Origin: Miscanthus floridulus | Taxonomy: Eukaryota; Streptophyta; Magnoliopsida; Poales; Poaceae | Length of the DNA stretch: 64,000 nt | Assembly (NCBI RefSeq): GCF_019320115.1 | Contig: NC_089588.1 | Span: 120,835,707 to 120,899,706 of the forward strand | Direction: 5' to 3' | In this document: positions 47,273-58,214 of the stretch, in pieces | Position numbering within the stretch: the first letter of the stretch is position 1 | Layout of the letters: every line of letters begins with the position of its first letter | Notes under the pieces: generated by a model | Seen by the model: only the letters and a program-made list of their open reading frames with translations | Told to the model about the DNA's origin: nothing | Databases searched by the model: none | Program-made: the position numbers and the translations under genes

Positions 47273-47892
47273 GATCTCTTGCTTTGATCTGAATGTGTAA
47301 TAGTGTAGGGTCTATGGTGATGTATGGCATAGTCTTGCAGAAATAGCTTTAACTCAGACATTGTATTGAAAACCATCCCCTCGCTGATGATCGAATTTTG
47401 AGGGTCATATGTTGATTTCCTAGACAACTGTAGGCTAGTGTCACAAACAACCTTGTCAGTCATGCTAATATCCCTGTAGCTAGGAACGCCACTATAGGGT
47501 ACGTTGACCGACCTTAGTTGCATCATCTCAGCGGGGGGAAGGTAGTGCCGTGCTTCGCTCAACCTCACCCATGAATCATAGTGACTAGTGAGTAGCCTCC
47601 TCTACATGAGTAGGAACTTGCACAACTTTGACTCCCATGTCCACATATGGATTCACATACCAATCACCGTCGTCTTCTAAGTTACCTTCACCTTCTTCAC
47701 CGTCTGAGTCTTTTGTTTCAGTGGCATCATCCTCAGCAATCCTTTGCTCTTCCATTTGCTCCCGCTCATCCCGATCGTACATTCCCTCATCGAAGTTGTC
47801 ATTCACAACACCTCCAGAAAACCTCTAAGTTTGATCGTACACCCTAGGAGGAGAAGACTGAAGTGGCTCCTGCGTCACACTACTACTGTAAA

Positions 47893-48135
47893 CTTAATAG
47901 AGGCGGGCAAAAGAGATTAACAGAGGCAGGGCAAACCATCCGCCTCTGACAAAAGGTCACGGTTAATCCAGCATTAACGGAGGCTGTTGGTCTGACCACC
48001 TTGGTTAATTTATTAACCGAGGCAGTTACTCTAAGCTGCCCACCTCTGTTAACTAGTTAACCGAGGCGGGTGAATAAAGCCGTCCGCCTCTGTTAAAGTA
48101 TTAACAGAGGCGGTTGTTATTAACTGCCCACCTCC
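47893..48135. repeat. Left subterminal repeats of the 47878-52509 CACTA
   Basis: About ten variants of TTAACCGAGGCGG(T/G)NG and its complement CCGCCTCTGTTAA. A further small group of the same repeats sits at 48985-49070, well inside the element. Confidence 0.85.
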
Positions 48136-49410
48136 ATTAAAAAATACTTTTTTTTGAAATTGAATTCGAATTTCACAAATTAAACACAGACAACAAAGTA
48201 GAAAATATGCATATAGAGGACAAACATATATTACATTAACCAATATTAAGTTGTTACATATATTACATGCATGTCTTCCTTATCGTACCGCGAATCGAAC
48301 CAACATTAAGTTGTTACATATATTACATGCATGTTTTACTTATCGTACCACAAATATATATCACATTCATGCATGCAACTAAGATCACCGCTTATTTACT
48401 GGCCCTAATCAAACCATGTCCGGCAACTTTTAGTCCCTCATGTCTAGCATGGTGCTCCAGTTTTTTATGTTCTCATACTTATCCGCGGTCGCTAACTCGC
48501 TCTCCTGGTTGAAGAACGATCGCCCAACATGCACGCAAGAGTCCGTGAAGAATGGTTGCGCGGCGGATGGTGGACGGCACGCGAAAGCTCGTCGCAGGGG
48601 GCACACAGGGACCGGTGCGGGGGACGAAGAGGTGTCGCGGAGGGGTTAGCAAGGCGGATCTCCCCAGCGGACGGTGTGGCGGTGCGGATCTCGCAGGTGC
48701 ACGGCGGCGTGGCGGAGCTAGGGTTTTGAGATCTCCTAGCTGCATGGCGGCACGACGACATGAATGACTCAGAGCTCCTCGGTGCGGAGAAGGAAGACGA
48801 GAGGCGGGGATAGAGCTCAGCACGTGTGGGGGCAGGGGCGGTGGCAGGGTTGAAACTCGACACCGGCGATTACGGCGGCGGTAGCGACGACATGAGAAAT
48901 TTTGGTAGCCCTTCGGGGTGAAAATGAACACGCCGAAGGACTTAGGCATTTTGGGAGGTGCACTCCGGCTTTTATAGACCTGTATTAACCGAGGCAGGCA
49001 ATTTGCAGCGCCCGCCTCTATTAATATTAACCAAGGCGGGCCCCATTATCTACTCACCTCAGTTAAGATTTTGAAAATTAGTTTTTAAACTTGATATTTT
49101 ATTATCTAAAATGTTAATTTTACTCATTTTAATTTATCTAAAATTGATATTTATTAGCTAAAATAAATAGTTTAGTAGTAGAGTAGAACTTGTTAAATAA
49201 ATACTTGTTTCATTTTTTCAATATGAATGACATAATTTTTAAGAATGAACACTTAACAGTGCTGCATACATATGGTTCCATTATAATAATAATTAAGTTA
49301 CAAAACTTCTCGTTAATTAATAAGTCACTACAATATTACATATATGTGTGGCATACGCATCATTTTGGTGCAGGCGCACCCATGGACTTCTTCACACCGT
49401 CGGGGCGGAA
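48136..49410. other. Non-coding part of the CACTA, with an unassigned GC-rich block
   Basis: 48240-48350 has a tandem pair of TTAAGTTGTTACATATATTA. 48480-48950 is GC-rich with open frames on both strands (Arg/Pro-rich) that match nothing I recognise. It could be a captured host fragment. 48985-49070 repeats the subterminal motif. 49080-49360 is AT-rich. Confidence 0.45.
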
Positions 49411-51856
49411 CTAGGGCATCATCTTGGTCTTGTTGAAGCGGGTCTCGACGGACTTGATCTTCCATGAATGATTGGTAAAGAGCGCGAGCTCTGTATTGTT
49501 GTTGTATTCTTTGGGACTCTGGACTCCATTAGCTCCCATGATCCCCTGCTTTCCTGACACAACCACGTGCATCTTATCGTCCTTGGGCATCCCAAAGTAG
49601 GCTACTTGCGCAGCACGGCTTGCTAGTACCCACTGACCATCTTTGTAGCCGACACTTTGGAGCTCCATGGTGGTTAGCCCATACTATTCCACGACAACCC
49701 CCTTTGGCTTGACCCAGTGGCATCGAAAGACGGGTATTTATAGGTCACCACCATAGTCAAGTTCCCATATCTCTTCAACCTACCCATAGTATGTCCTGGT
49801 CTGCCCCGTCGGCTCATCGATACCCTCATATCAAACACCATTGTCCTGTGCCGTGCTCTTCTTGTCCTTCTCTTTTGTGTGGAACCTATATCGATTGATG
49901 TCATACCCTTGCCACGAGGTGATTTGGGTGGATGGGCCGGCCGTAAGACTCCCTTCATCAGATTCTCCAAGGGGTATGCCCTGCTCTTTGATCCACAATG
50001 TGAAACTGATCTTGTGCTATTACTTGACCCATGCCTTCGTGCGATCTCCGTCATGAGCGGCGTGGATCTCCTCCAGGTGCTGGTCAACGTAGCGTTCCAT
50101 GACCACTAACTGATGAAGGGCGCTATGGTGAGCTTGTTGCACCGTTTCGTACCCTACATCAGTGCATACTTTCCTCCCCGTGCACCCCGTTCCTGAGGTT
50201 CCGCCTTTGTGCTATGGGACAGGCAGCCCAATCGCCTTTCCATCCCGGATGTATTTGGTGCAGCAGTTAACGGCCTTCTCGGTTGTGTATGCCTCGATCA
50301 TAGAGCCCTCCGGGTAAGCACGGTTAAGGACGTATCTATTGAGGGTCGACATGAACTGCTAGTATGTCCACATCTCTTGTAGCTAGACAGGTTTTTGAAT
50401 CTGATCAACCATGTGCATCATCAGGTGTGGCATAATATCAAAGAAAGACGGCGGGAAGCACATCTCGAGCTAGCAAAGAGTCTCCACGACGAACTATTTT
50501 AGGCCAGGCAACTCGGCTTCATTAATGACCTTCTGTGTGATGTGGTTAAAGAAGTAGGACATGCGTGTGACAACCATCTTCACGTACTCTGGACCGATAG
50601 CCCTGATCACAAGCTGTGCGAGCTGCTGAGGTCACCGAACGGATTCATCCCGTCGGTACTCGGCGCGAACCTGACGTTCCTTGCCTTGTTGCCAAACTCC
50701 GAGAACTTGGTGTTGAAACGCTTCCACTGCTGGCCATCGGCGGGGTATCGCAACTTGCCATCGTCCTTCGTGTGATCAACAGATGCATGCCAGGACATCA
50801 GCTTGGTATCCTCGGGGTTCCTGAATATAGCACGCATGCGATCGATCACGGGCAGGTACAACATCGATAGTGCAAGACTTTTCCTCTGTGTGTAACCCTC
50901 TTCTTCCTTGTCCTCATGAGACGGGATCTGCTTCGCACTACTCTTCTTGGCCGTCTTCTTCTTCTTCGGCCCACTCGAGGCTCCCTCGTCGTTTGCATCC
51001 ACGTGACAACTGGCATTCCTCTTGTATCGACTTGAGCCATAGTGCGGATAACTCTCCAACTTCTCATACTTGCCCCAATGTAAGATACAGTGGTTAGGGC
51101 AGGCGTGATACTTTTTAAGCTTCAACGCCACTGTCCGGATCAGCTTCTTCGCCCAATAGGTATTGGCGGCACCTTGTTACCCTCTGGGTATATGGAAGCA
51201 AGGATATGTAGTAGGTCGTTGAAGCTAGTGTTGGACCAGCCATGGCGAGCCTTCAACATCAGCATATGGAGGTTAAAACGTAGCGCCGTCCACTGCTTTG
51301 GATAATCCTTATAGAGGGGATCAATTGCTGGCTCGAGACGGTCAGCAAGTCCCTCAAACAACTCCACATCCTCGGGATCCATCACAGCAGCCAGCTCACC
51401 ATCCCCATTGCCACCCAACCGCCGTCGTCATCGTCGGCCATGTCTTGGAGCAGATCATCCATTGTGATGTAATCAATCCACAAACACTACAGTATCGCCA
51501 GCAGCAGTGCCGTGCCCGCCGGCTGCTGCTGCTGATGATGAGAGTTGTTGTCCTCCGTCATGTTCTGCATTCACCGACGACGTCGATGAGTTTCCTCTAG
51601 ATGCACCGGCACTTGCATCTGCTTCTCTGTGAAACTTCTAGATGGTGTAATCCTTGACAAAATCATATCGGACCAACTGTGATTGCACCATATCATCTTT
51701 GTGGGCAAGCTTGTTCTGGCAGTGATTACACGGACAAATGATGCGTGGTCGCTTCAGACTCAGACTATGCTTTTTCGCAGTGGCAACAAACTCTCTCACA
51801 TGATCCAGGTAAGACGGTTCTAGCCTCAATGTCTTGTACATCCATTCCCTATCCAT
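49411..51856 (-). pseudogene. tnp2-type CACTA transposase with catalytic core deleted
   Basis: It starts at the minus-strand ATG 51856 (MDREWMYKTLRLEPSYLDHV), continuing as a transposase-associated domain with ICPCNHCQNK (51720). Next come DPEDVELFEGLADRLEPAI and FNDLLHILASIYPEGNKVP (51370-51160), CPNHCILHWGKYEKLESYPH (about 51090), MLYLPVIDRMRAIFRNPED (about 50840) and APSTDGMNPFGDLSSSHS (about 50620). There the sequence jumps directly into the C-terminal part. The section equivalent to GPRQPGNDIDVYLKPL through ACTHCF in the 15653 copy is absent. Then come FPPSFFDIMPHLMMHMV (about 50430) and a DUF4216-like end (VEEIWELDYGG; SWKIKSVETRFNKTKMMP, ends 49411). Many stops are present. It could not act as a transposase. 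Confidence 0.85.
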
Positions 51857-52184
51857 GACCACGAACCATGCACACACACAGCGAAAAAGGCATATAAGCA
51901 TAGCAGTATTAAAAAATACAGCCGGGTAGTTCTAGATCTTATTTCTTTCTCCTCCATATAAATCTAAATCTAGATCTAGATAAAAAGCACGCAAATGTTG
52001 AAAAAGAGAAAAGAATAAGGATTGGAGAGTGAGTAGCTACCTCTTGCGGTGCCCTCCTTCAACAAATCCAAGGGCAAAACTTCTCCCCTAGGAAATGATC
52101 ATTTTTGGGGTTTTCGAGCTCAAAACCCACAAAAATGGAGAAGTCGTGGGGAAGAAGGGTGGGTGAGGCTGCATTTATAGTCCA

Positions 52185-52509
52185 GGCTTAACCAAGGCGG
52201 GCAATAAATGGGCAACCACCTCAGTTAATGGTAAGTTAACCGAGGCGGTTGCCCTAACTCAACCGCCTCGGTTAATAAATATTAACCGAGGCGGTTGCTT
52301 TAGGAAAACTGCCTTAGTTAATCTATTAACCGAGGTGGTTGTGTTAGGGCAACAGCCTCGGTTAATAGTTATTAACTGAGGTGGTTATTCATTAACCTAG
52401 GCGGTTGCTGGGCTGGCTGCCTGCCCACGAATAACCGAGGCAGGCAACCGGCCCAACCGCCTCAGAGCCCCTTTTCCAAACGCCTTGGTTAAGTTTTTAT
52501 GTAGTAGTG
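52185..52509. repeat. Right subterminal repeats and TIR of the 47878-52509 CACTA
   Basis: About twelve copies of TTAACCGAGGCGGTTG/CAACCGCCTCGGTTAA, ending TTTTTATGTAGTAGTG at 52509. Confidence 0.88.
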
Positions 52510-52847
52510 TCAACTGACTGTCCAATACCATATTGACTGGTGTTGCATCCATATGGACCCCCATTGGTGTTCTGCGCCGCCAACGCCATTAGTGGACAGG
52601 AAATCCTACTTCCTATGTCCAATCTCCACCACCACCTCTGGTAATGTCACATTTGACCCTTCAACTACCTTTTTGTAGCGCGACTAGAGAGCCCGTTGCG
52701 CAACGGCATCAGCACATAATGTGCCTTGCTCTTCCCACTATCAAACCTCCCCTTCAATGTGAAATCATCATCAAACTTCTCCTGAACCCACAAAAAAAGG
52801 TCACTGAAGCTAGGCGGCACATCAAAGAATTACACTTCATCTTCCAT

Positions 52848-53730
52848 ATTCTCAAACACTCCATCTTCTTTTCTAACACTTCCTCCATAAAACAAACAGA
52901 ATAAACAATCCATCTACTAAAACTATTTCAGCAAACTATATCAAGTCTTCGAAATCATCCTCACGAATATAATATACAACTACTAACTAAACCCTAAACT
53001 ATACATACTAACTAAAAAAAACCTAAACTAACTAACTAATTAAATATAAACTAATCAAAACTAACTCACTGATTAAAGAGTACACATAAAACCTACAAAC
53101 ATATAAAAATCTAACTAAATAATTAAATACGTATATATAGCCAACTAATTCATTAGTTATATTAGTACGAACTAATTATATATATATATATATACTAATA
53201 TAACTAACTAATTAAATACATACCTAAATCAAAATTTTCACCAAACCATATCTAGCAAAATAGTTATTGAAATCAAATCGGAAACAACAAACCAAGACGT
53301 GCATTACCTTGCCTACGACGGGGGGACCTTAGGGGTCACCCAACCCCGACGCCGGTGAGGGCCGCCGGCGGCCACGAACCCCTACGCGTTGGGTCTGCCG
53401 GAGACGAGGGAGGAGAGGGTGGGCGTAGCTGAAGGAGGGCTGGAGGAGGAGAGGGACGCCGGAAGACGGCTGCAACGGCGCGAGCTCCAGCTGCGGTGGG
53501 GTGGAGCGGCAGCGGTTGGGTGGAGCAGCGGCGGCGCGTCGCGGACTAGAGAAGAATAAAAGAAAGGGAGAGAGAGGGTGGCTAGCGTGCGAGCATGTAT
53601 TCCCTCTGCCGCGCCAGGAGGGGTGGCTTGGCAGGGGCCACGCCAAGCAGGCTGGCGCGGCAGCGGGCAGCTGACCTACCACGGTGGCAGGCCAGCCGCG
53701 CCAGGAGGGTTGGCGCGCCAGCGCAGTTTA
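52848..53730 (-). other. 5' flank of the MULE gene
   Basis: 52900-53230 is AT-rich with ACTAACTAA-type repeats and a (TA)n run at 53178-53196. 53340-53540 is GC-rich, and 53590-53730 holds several GGCGCGCCAGC / GCCGCGCCAGG motifs that may be near the MULE terminus. No terminal repeat could be fixed. Open frames in the GC-rich part look compositional. Confidence 0.45.
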
Positions 53731-54713
53731 TAAGAGAGGATGACCAGTTCTGGGATAGATTACACACATGTGTTTGGGGCTCCGAGACTGTAGATGATTT
53801 TGAGTCACAATGGAATTCTATCATAACAGATTTTGGACTCATGGGAAATGATTGGGTTTCCACAAAGTTTGACATGCGTCAATCATGGATTCCGGCATAC
53901 TTTATGGACATACCTCTAGCAGGAATCCTTAAGACTACGTCATGATCGGAGAGTGCAAATTCTTTTTTTAACCGTTTCATTCATCGAAAATTGACCTTTG
54001 TTGAGTTCTGGCTAAGGTTTGACACAGCTTTGGAGTGCCAACACCAAGAGGAGTTGAAAGCCGATAATGCAAGTCTTCACACCACTCCTAAATTGATAAC
54101 ACCATGGGCCATGGAGAAGCAATGTAATGTGATATATACACATGAAGTCTTCAGTAAATTTCAGGAACAAATCATAGCTGCAAGAGACCATTGCATTATT
54201 CAAGGCATTACAGAGTGTGAAGATATAAAAATTGACACCATCAGCAGTATATCTGGAAAAGAGCGAGTGGTTCAGTTCAACAAGTCAGACATGTTTGGTA
54301 GGTGTTCCTGTAAATTTTATGAGTCCTATGGCATCCTGTGTCGTCATATCGTACAAGTGCTTAGAGCTGAGAAGCAAAGTGAGATACCATCTATTTATAT
54401 TATGAAGAGATGGGAGAAAAGATGTAAAAGGTTTGTATTGTATGATTTTTTCTATGGGTGTTTTGTACAATAGTACTGATCAGATATTCAATTTTACAGG
54501 GTTCTATTCTTTGATGAAGAAGGTAACCTGCTAGATGAGAAGCCTGAAGATCCTATGGAGGTGTCAATGCGGAAAAAGATTTCAGATTCACGCAACCAGT
54601 TTGAAGATCTTATCCAGATGGCCAAGAACTCTGAACAAGGCATGGTACATCTACAAATTCTATTGCGTGTATATAGGCTGCAGATGCATCTTGGAACTGT
54701 CTTATTTCTCTGA
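53731..54713 (+). pseudogene. FAR1/FRS-like fragment with SWIM zinc finger
   Basis: Proteins of this group derive from MULE transposases; known members FHY3 and FAR1 are light-signalling transcription factors. The fragment starts in mid-protein (REDDQFWDRLHTCVWGSE), exactly where the duplicated segment ends. It continues DDFESQWNSIITDFGL, SFFNRFIHRKLTFVEFW, then the SWIM finger CSCKFYESYGILCRHIVQVL (about 54300-54360), an intron 54431-54499, and DEEGNLLDEKPEDP. The N-terminal FAR1 DNA-binding domain and most of the catalytic domain are absent. One stop (TGA at 53943) sits where Arg is usual (KTTSRSESANSFF), compatible with CGA-to-TGA. It could equally be a Jittery-type MULE remnant. Confidence 0.75.
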
Positions 54714-55567
54714 ACTACAGTTATTCATGCTCAATAATGAATATGGTGAAGGATTTTATTCTGTACAGACTTTGCAAGGCATCATTGGCAGTTAAATAAA
54801 TATTTAATGACCATATCATAGCCTGACGTGTTGAGATAACTGTTTTAGCAAGATATCCTATTGATTGCTTGTCACTACTAGTTATGCAGATTTAGAATTA
54901 GATTGCTAGTTAATCATGTTGATTCATTCTATATGTTTCCTGCTGCTTGTAGTTAACCTGCTGATTCATGCTATATGAAACATTAAATATGATTGTGCAT
55001 ACTAAGATTAGTGCTATTGACCCCACATTCTTTCTTGATTATATATATTTTTTGCAGTCAGTTTACTTGGAAGAATGAGCATTGTAGGGGACCAGTAACC
55101 AAGCTTCTGATGTGTCGTATACAATCCCAAATTAGAATACAATTTCTGCAAATTTCTGTTCATTTCAGAGATAGCACAAATTAGAATACAATTTGCCATC
55201 TATACAATTTCTATACTCTTTGATGTGTCCTATACAATCACAACTTGCCCAACTTGCTACCACCCGCAAGGTTTACAGAACACCAGGCAAAGCACGATTT
55301 ACAGCACACATGCTTCAATGCATTTCATGACAGCACACAGCTTCAGAATGAAGCAATCCTCCCTGTTCTGTTCCTCTCGCCAATGCACCTCAGGATGAGC
55401 ACAGCTTCAGAACAATGCACCTTGCTCTCGCCAATGCACCTTGCACCAGCATGGCAGTCAACGGATACAAGCCCTACAGAGAAGAACAATTTTGAGTCAC
55501 CAATCCAGCAGGCAGCAGGGGCGGAGGAAACAAATTTCAGAATGGAACAATTTCAAGCATGTGTGCT
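54714..55567. other. No gene recognised
   Basis: AT-rich to 55230. 55340-55450 repeats CTCGCCAATGCACCT and CACAGCTTCAGAA twice. The 146-codon plus frame at 55245 matches nothing I recognise and its second half is minisatellite. Confidence 0.4.
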
Positions 55568-56045
55568 GAGGGCCAGGGGCGGCGGAGCCCTCACCAGGCG
55601 GCGGAGGGCCAGGGGCGGCGGCGCCCTCACTAGGCCGGAGGAGGGCAAGGGGCTGCTTTGCCCTCAGCAGGCCGGCGTAGGGTAACGGGCGATTTTGCCC
55701 TCAGCAGGCGGCGCCAGGGAAGGGGCGGCGGAGGATAAGGGGCGGCGGCGCCCTCACCAGGCCGGAGGAGGGCAAGGGGCTGCGCCGCCCTCAGCAAGTC
55801 GGCGTAGGGCAAGGGGCGATTTTGTCCTCATCAGGCCGGCGTAGGGCAACGGGCGATTTTGCAGTAGGCGGCGCCGGGAAAGGGGCGGCGGAGATCTCTG
55901 GCGGCGGAGGACAAGGGACGGCGGAGGGCAAGGGGCGGCGCCGGGCAAGGGGCGGCGGAGGGCTGGGGCGACGGAGGATGCGAATCGCCAGGGGGCGGCG
56001 CTGTCTTGGCTGGGCGCAGGGGTGGCAGAAACGATCTGTCGACTA
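55568..56045. repeat. GC-rich minisatellite, 37-bp unit
   Basis: About eight imperfect 35-37-base units of the form GGGCAAGGGGCKGC..GCCCTCANCAGGCCGGMGKA, clear between 55568 and 55870, then shorter GGGCAAGGGGCGGCGGA derivatives to about 56000. Open frames on both strands follow from the repeat. Confidence 0.8.
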
Positions 56046-56080
56046 AATCGGCAGGGAGTTTTTTGAAAAAAACCTGGGAG

Positions 56081-56114
56081 GTGTGTGTGTGTGGGGGGGG
56101 GGGGGGGGGGGGGG
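56081..56114. repeat. (GT)n followed by a run of 22 G
   Basis: GTGTGTGTGTGT runs into an uninterrupted G tract at 56093-56114. Homopolymer length is likely to be uncertain in the assembly. Confidence 0.9.
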
Positions 56115-56275
56115 CTTAAGCGCAAAATCGCCCCACCTCTCGTCCCATCCATCGGATTGGCATCCTGTGTCCCTGATCGTTAGTTTGCAAGTTTCGACAG
56201 GTCGTTTAGTTTGCACCTGATATGGTGCCTTGAAATAACCCTAGTAGTCCCTTCCATACAGCCTCTAATATCATA

Positions 56276-56948
56276 TTCCCTCCGTACTGGCAATACAGGT
56301 TGTTTTAGGGGTTGGCAGTGTTTTCACATATTGAAGTCGTTTTAGCTGTTTGGTTTCTCGCTTGGATGAGAATGCCCCTAGGTGTCTTTGGTTCCTGTCG
56401 TACTCATTCACGAGGAGCATTAAAACCGCGTCTCTTCGGTTGCCGTTGCCTCCGCTCCCACGTCTCTTCGGTTGTCTCCGCCTCCGGTTCCCTTTCACGA
56501 ACCAAACTTCTGACCAAACAAACACAAAGGGAAAAAACCGAGCACCACTGGAGATCCTAAAATCGCGGCATGCAAAAGGCAAAAAAAAAAAAAAATTTGT
56601 GGCATGCAAAAGGAAAAGAATCGAACGCCGGAACGAAAAAAAAATTACGCCACCAGAGATCCTAAAATCATGCCATACGAATGGAAAAAATTAGAGATCC
56701 TAAATCGGGCCATGCAAAAGGAAAAACATCGAGCGCCAAAAGGAAAAAAAATCGTGCCACCAGAAATAAAACCTTGCTCCTCTTGCCTCGGGCTCCATCG
56801 TGCTAACCAGCCCATTGAATGATTGTTAAATGGAAGAAACCCGCAATTCTATTTAATAAGAGCAAACAGGAAAAAATACACCCTAACTAATCACTCCTTG
56901 ATATGTTAAATCTTGTCCAAAATGACCTATTTACCGGTATGGAGGGAG
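56276..56948. mobile_element. Stowaway/mariner-like element, about 670 bp
   Basis: The left end TTCCCTCCGTACTGGCAATA and the right end (minus strand) CTCCCTCCATACCGGTAAAT are terminal inverted repeats, flanked by TA (56274-56275 and 56949-56950). The interior (56540-56770) has tandem blocks of GAGATCCTAAAATCG and GCATGCAAAAGGAAAA. It has no transposase and is longer than most Stowaway MITEs. Confidence 0.8.
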
Positions 56949-58214
56949 TAGTGGCTCTTCTTCAAGGGACATCACTAATTGTAGCTCACTGATTTCAACA
57001 CATTAGGGCAGCCTAACCCTAAAACTAGGAGTAGTTAGAGCGCTAGACACATTTGTTGGCACGTTTTAAGAAAAACATGTCTACGCCTCCACAGGTTCAG
57101 TGCTAGACACGTTTGCTTGAATGACCATTTCGCAGATGACTGAGATGATCGATCGAACACCTCTTTTTTCTTCCTCGACTAGTAGTATTTTGAAGCAAAG
57201 CAATGTTTAATTTCTTGATGTAGGATCAGTCACCTGTTAGGGTTGTGTTCCCTTTTTTGACTCTCATTTTATACTAAGAACTGAGATTGATTCTTGTAAC
57301 AGCAAGGCATTTGAAGAGGCAAAATCATAAGCTTTAGCTAGACAAGCAAGTACGTTTTTGGGTTTCGGATGGCATGCTGTTAAATTGAAAAAGGAACTGA
57401 AGCCAAAGAGTTGCTAGCTAATGACACAGCAACTGGTCAGATTCCACAGGAGTGTATTGTTAGAAGTTGAGCAATGATGTGCAGCTCGGCTGACATGACA
57501 ACCACATTGGTACTGGTGTGCATATTTTTTTAATTGAATATATGTGTATATGTTGGGTTGTTGGGATAGCTAGTGACAGCATACCAATTCTATTTCTCAT
57601 ATTCAGAGTCTATAATGTAAAGTTCAAATTATGCTGTTTGTGGCTGCAGATTGTTGCTTTCAAATGGTGTTTGGCAGGATGCTTCAGAAATGCTTGGTCT
57701 TATGATTTTTGACATGTGAACAACTTACGGAAAGCTAAAAGTGACATATCCCATCTGTTTCTCAGGTAAGTCAGTGCATATTAATGTATCAAAGATGTAT
57801 GGTATCCTGATCAATAAAACATTCCTATCATTTGTAAGCAATGTAGCATTATAATATATATATCACAGACCATTGTTCTTGTCAGTGTGAATATCTAATC
57901 CTAGAGCAGAGTAGTTAACAACAACTATAAGCATTGTATTATTTCATTAAGATACTAGAGAATCTGCATGCTTTATGATGTCACAACCGTCGGGGAAAAA
58001 AATCTTTACTTCTATCTCCAGCTAAGACCCTTTTTTTTCTAAATTCATAACAAATATTTGTGTGTTGTTATAGTTTAAGCACTTATATTGAATGCATTAT
58101 TATTTAATCTGCAGGATCATAGAAGCATGTCAAGGAAATATGTTGAATGAAGAAGTGAAGATTGAGAATGGAAGTGAAATCATTTTTAAATATACTATAA
58201 CCCAATGTGTTAGT
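56949..58214. other. No gene recognised
   Basis: AT-rich sequence without a convincing open frame or terminal repeat. Short splice-like signals (for example GTTTCTCAGGTAAGTCAG near 57770) are not enough to call exons. Confidence 0.4.

Larger units (their letters stand above)
47878..52509 (-). mobile_element. CACTA element, AACCGAGGCGG family, inserted in the MULE gene
   Basis: The left terminus CACTACTACTGTAAACTTAA starts at 47878. The right terminus, read on the minus strand from 52509, starts CACTACTACATAAAAACTTA. The target duplication is TCA (47875-47877 and 52510-52512). Joining the flanks continues the MULE reading frame (GQSV / VTQEP), which confirms the ends. Subterminal repeats are TTAACCGAGGCGGTTG. 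The 4.6-kb element carries a minus-strand tnp2 gene from which the catalytic core is deleted. Confidence 0.93.
45698..52847 (-). pseudogene. Mutator-like (MULE) transposase gene, split by two CACTA elements
   Basis: Reading right to left: the N-terminus (start about 52847) with PPSFSDLFLWVQEKF and KAHYVLMPL; the CACTA at 47878-52509; then VTQEPLQSSPPRVYDQT and an acidic stretch (47850-47585); FNTMSELKLFLQDYAIHHHR (about 47370); the small CACTA at 46946-47272; then VTCKQGCLWKVLARR (MuDR zinc-finger region, about 46940); and the MULE catalytic domain with VIHVDGTFLTGQYRG (first Asp), MISDRH (second Asp), the Glu-containing ENNNSWSWF and CMRHF (46604-46083). The C-terminal WALGYDEGGFRYGIMTTN is shifted in frame, and reading is lost near 45700 before any SWIM finger. 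Stops and frameshifts are spread throughout. Typical MULE transposases are 700-900 residues. Confidence 0.88.
50893..53730. repeat. 2.8-kb duplicated segment, copy 1
   Basis: Matches 59461-62280 along its whole length: the N-terminal part of the tnp2 fragment, the right CACTA end with its TCA duplication, the MULE N-terminus and the MULE 5' flank. Similarity stops at CGCGCCAGCGCAGTTT. Confidence 0.92.

Noticed and set aside
48479..48949. 156-codon minus ORF in the CACTA at 47878-52509
   Set aside because: No recognised domain, and open frames exist on both strands. It is reported only as an unassigned GC-rich block.
53329..53682. 117-codon minus ORF and its duplicate at 61865
   Set aside because: It differs between the two copies in ways not typical of a constrained protein and is Pro/Arg/Ser-rich. 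Better seen as MULE flank.
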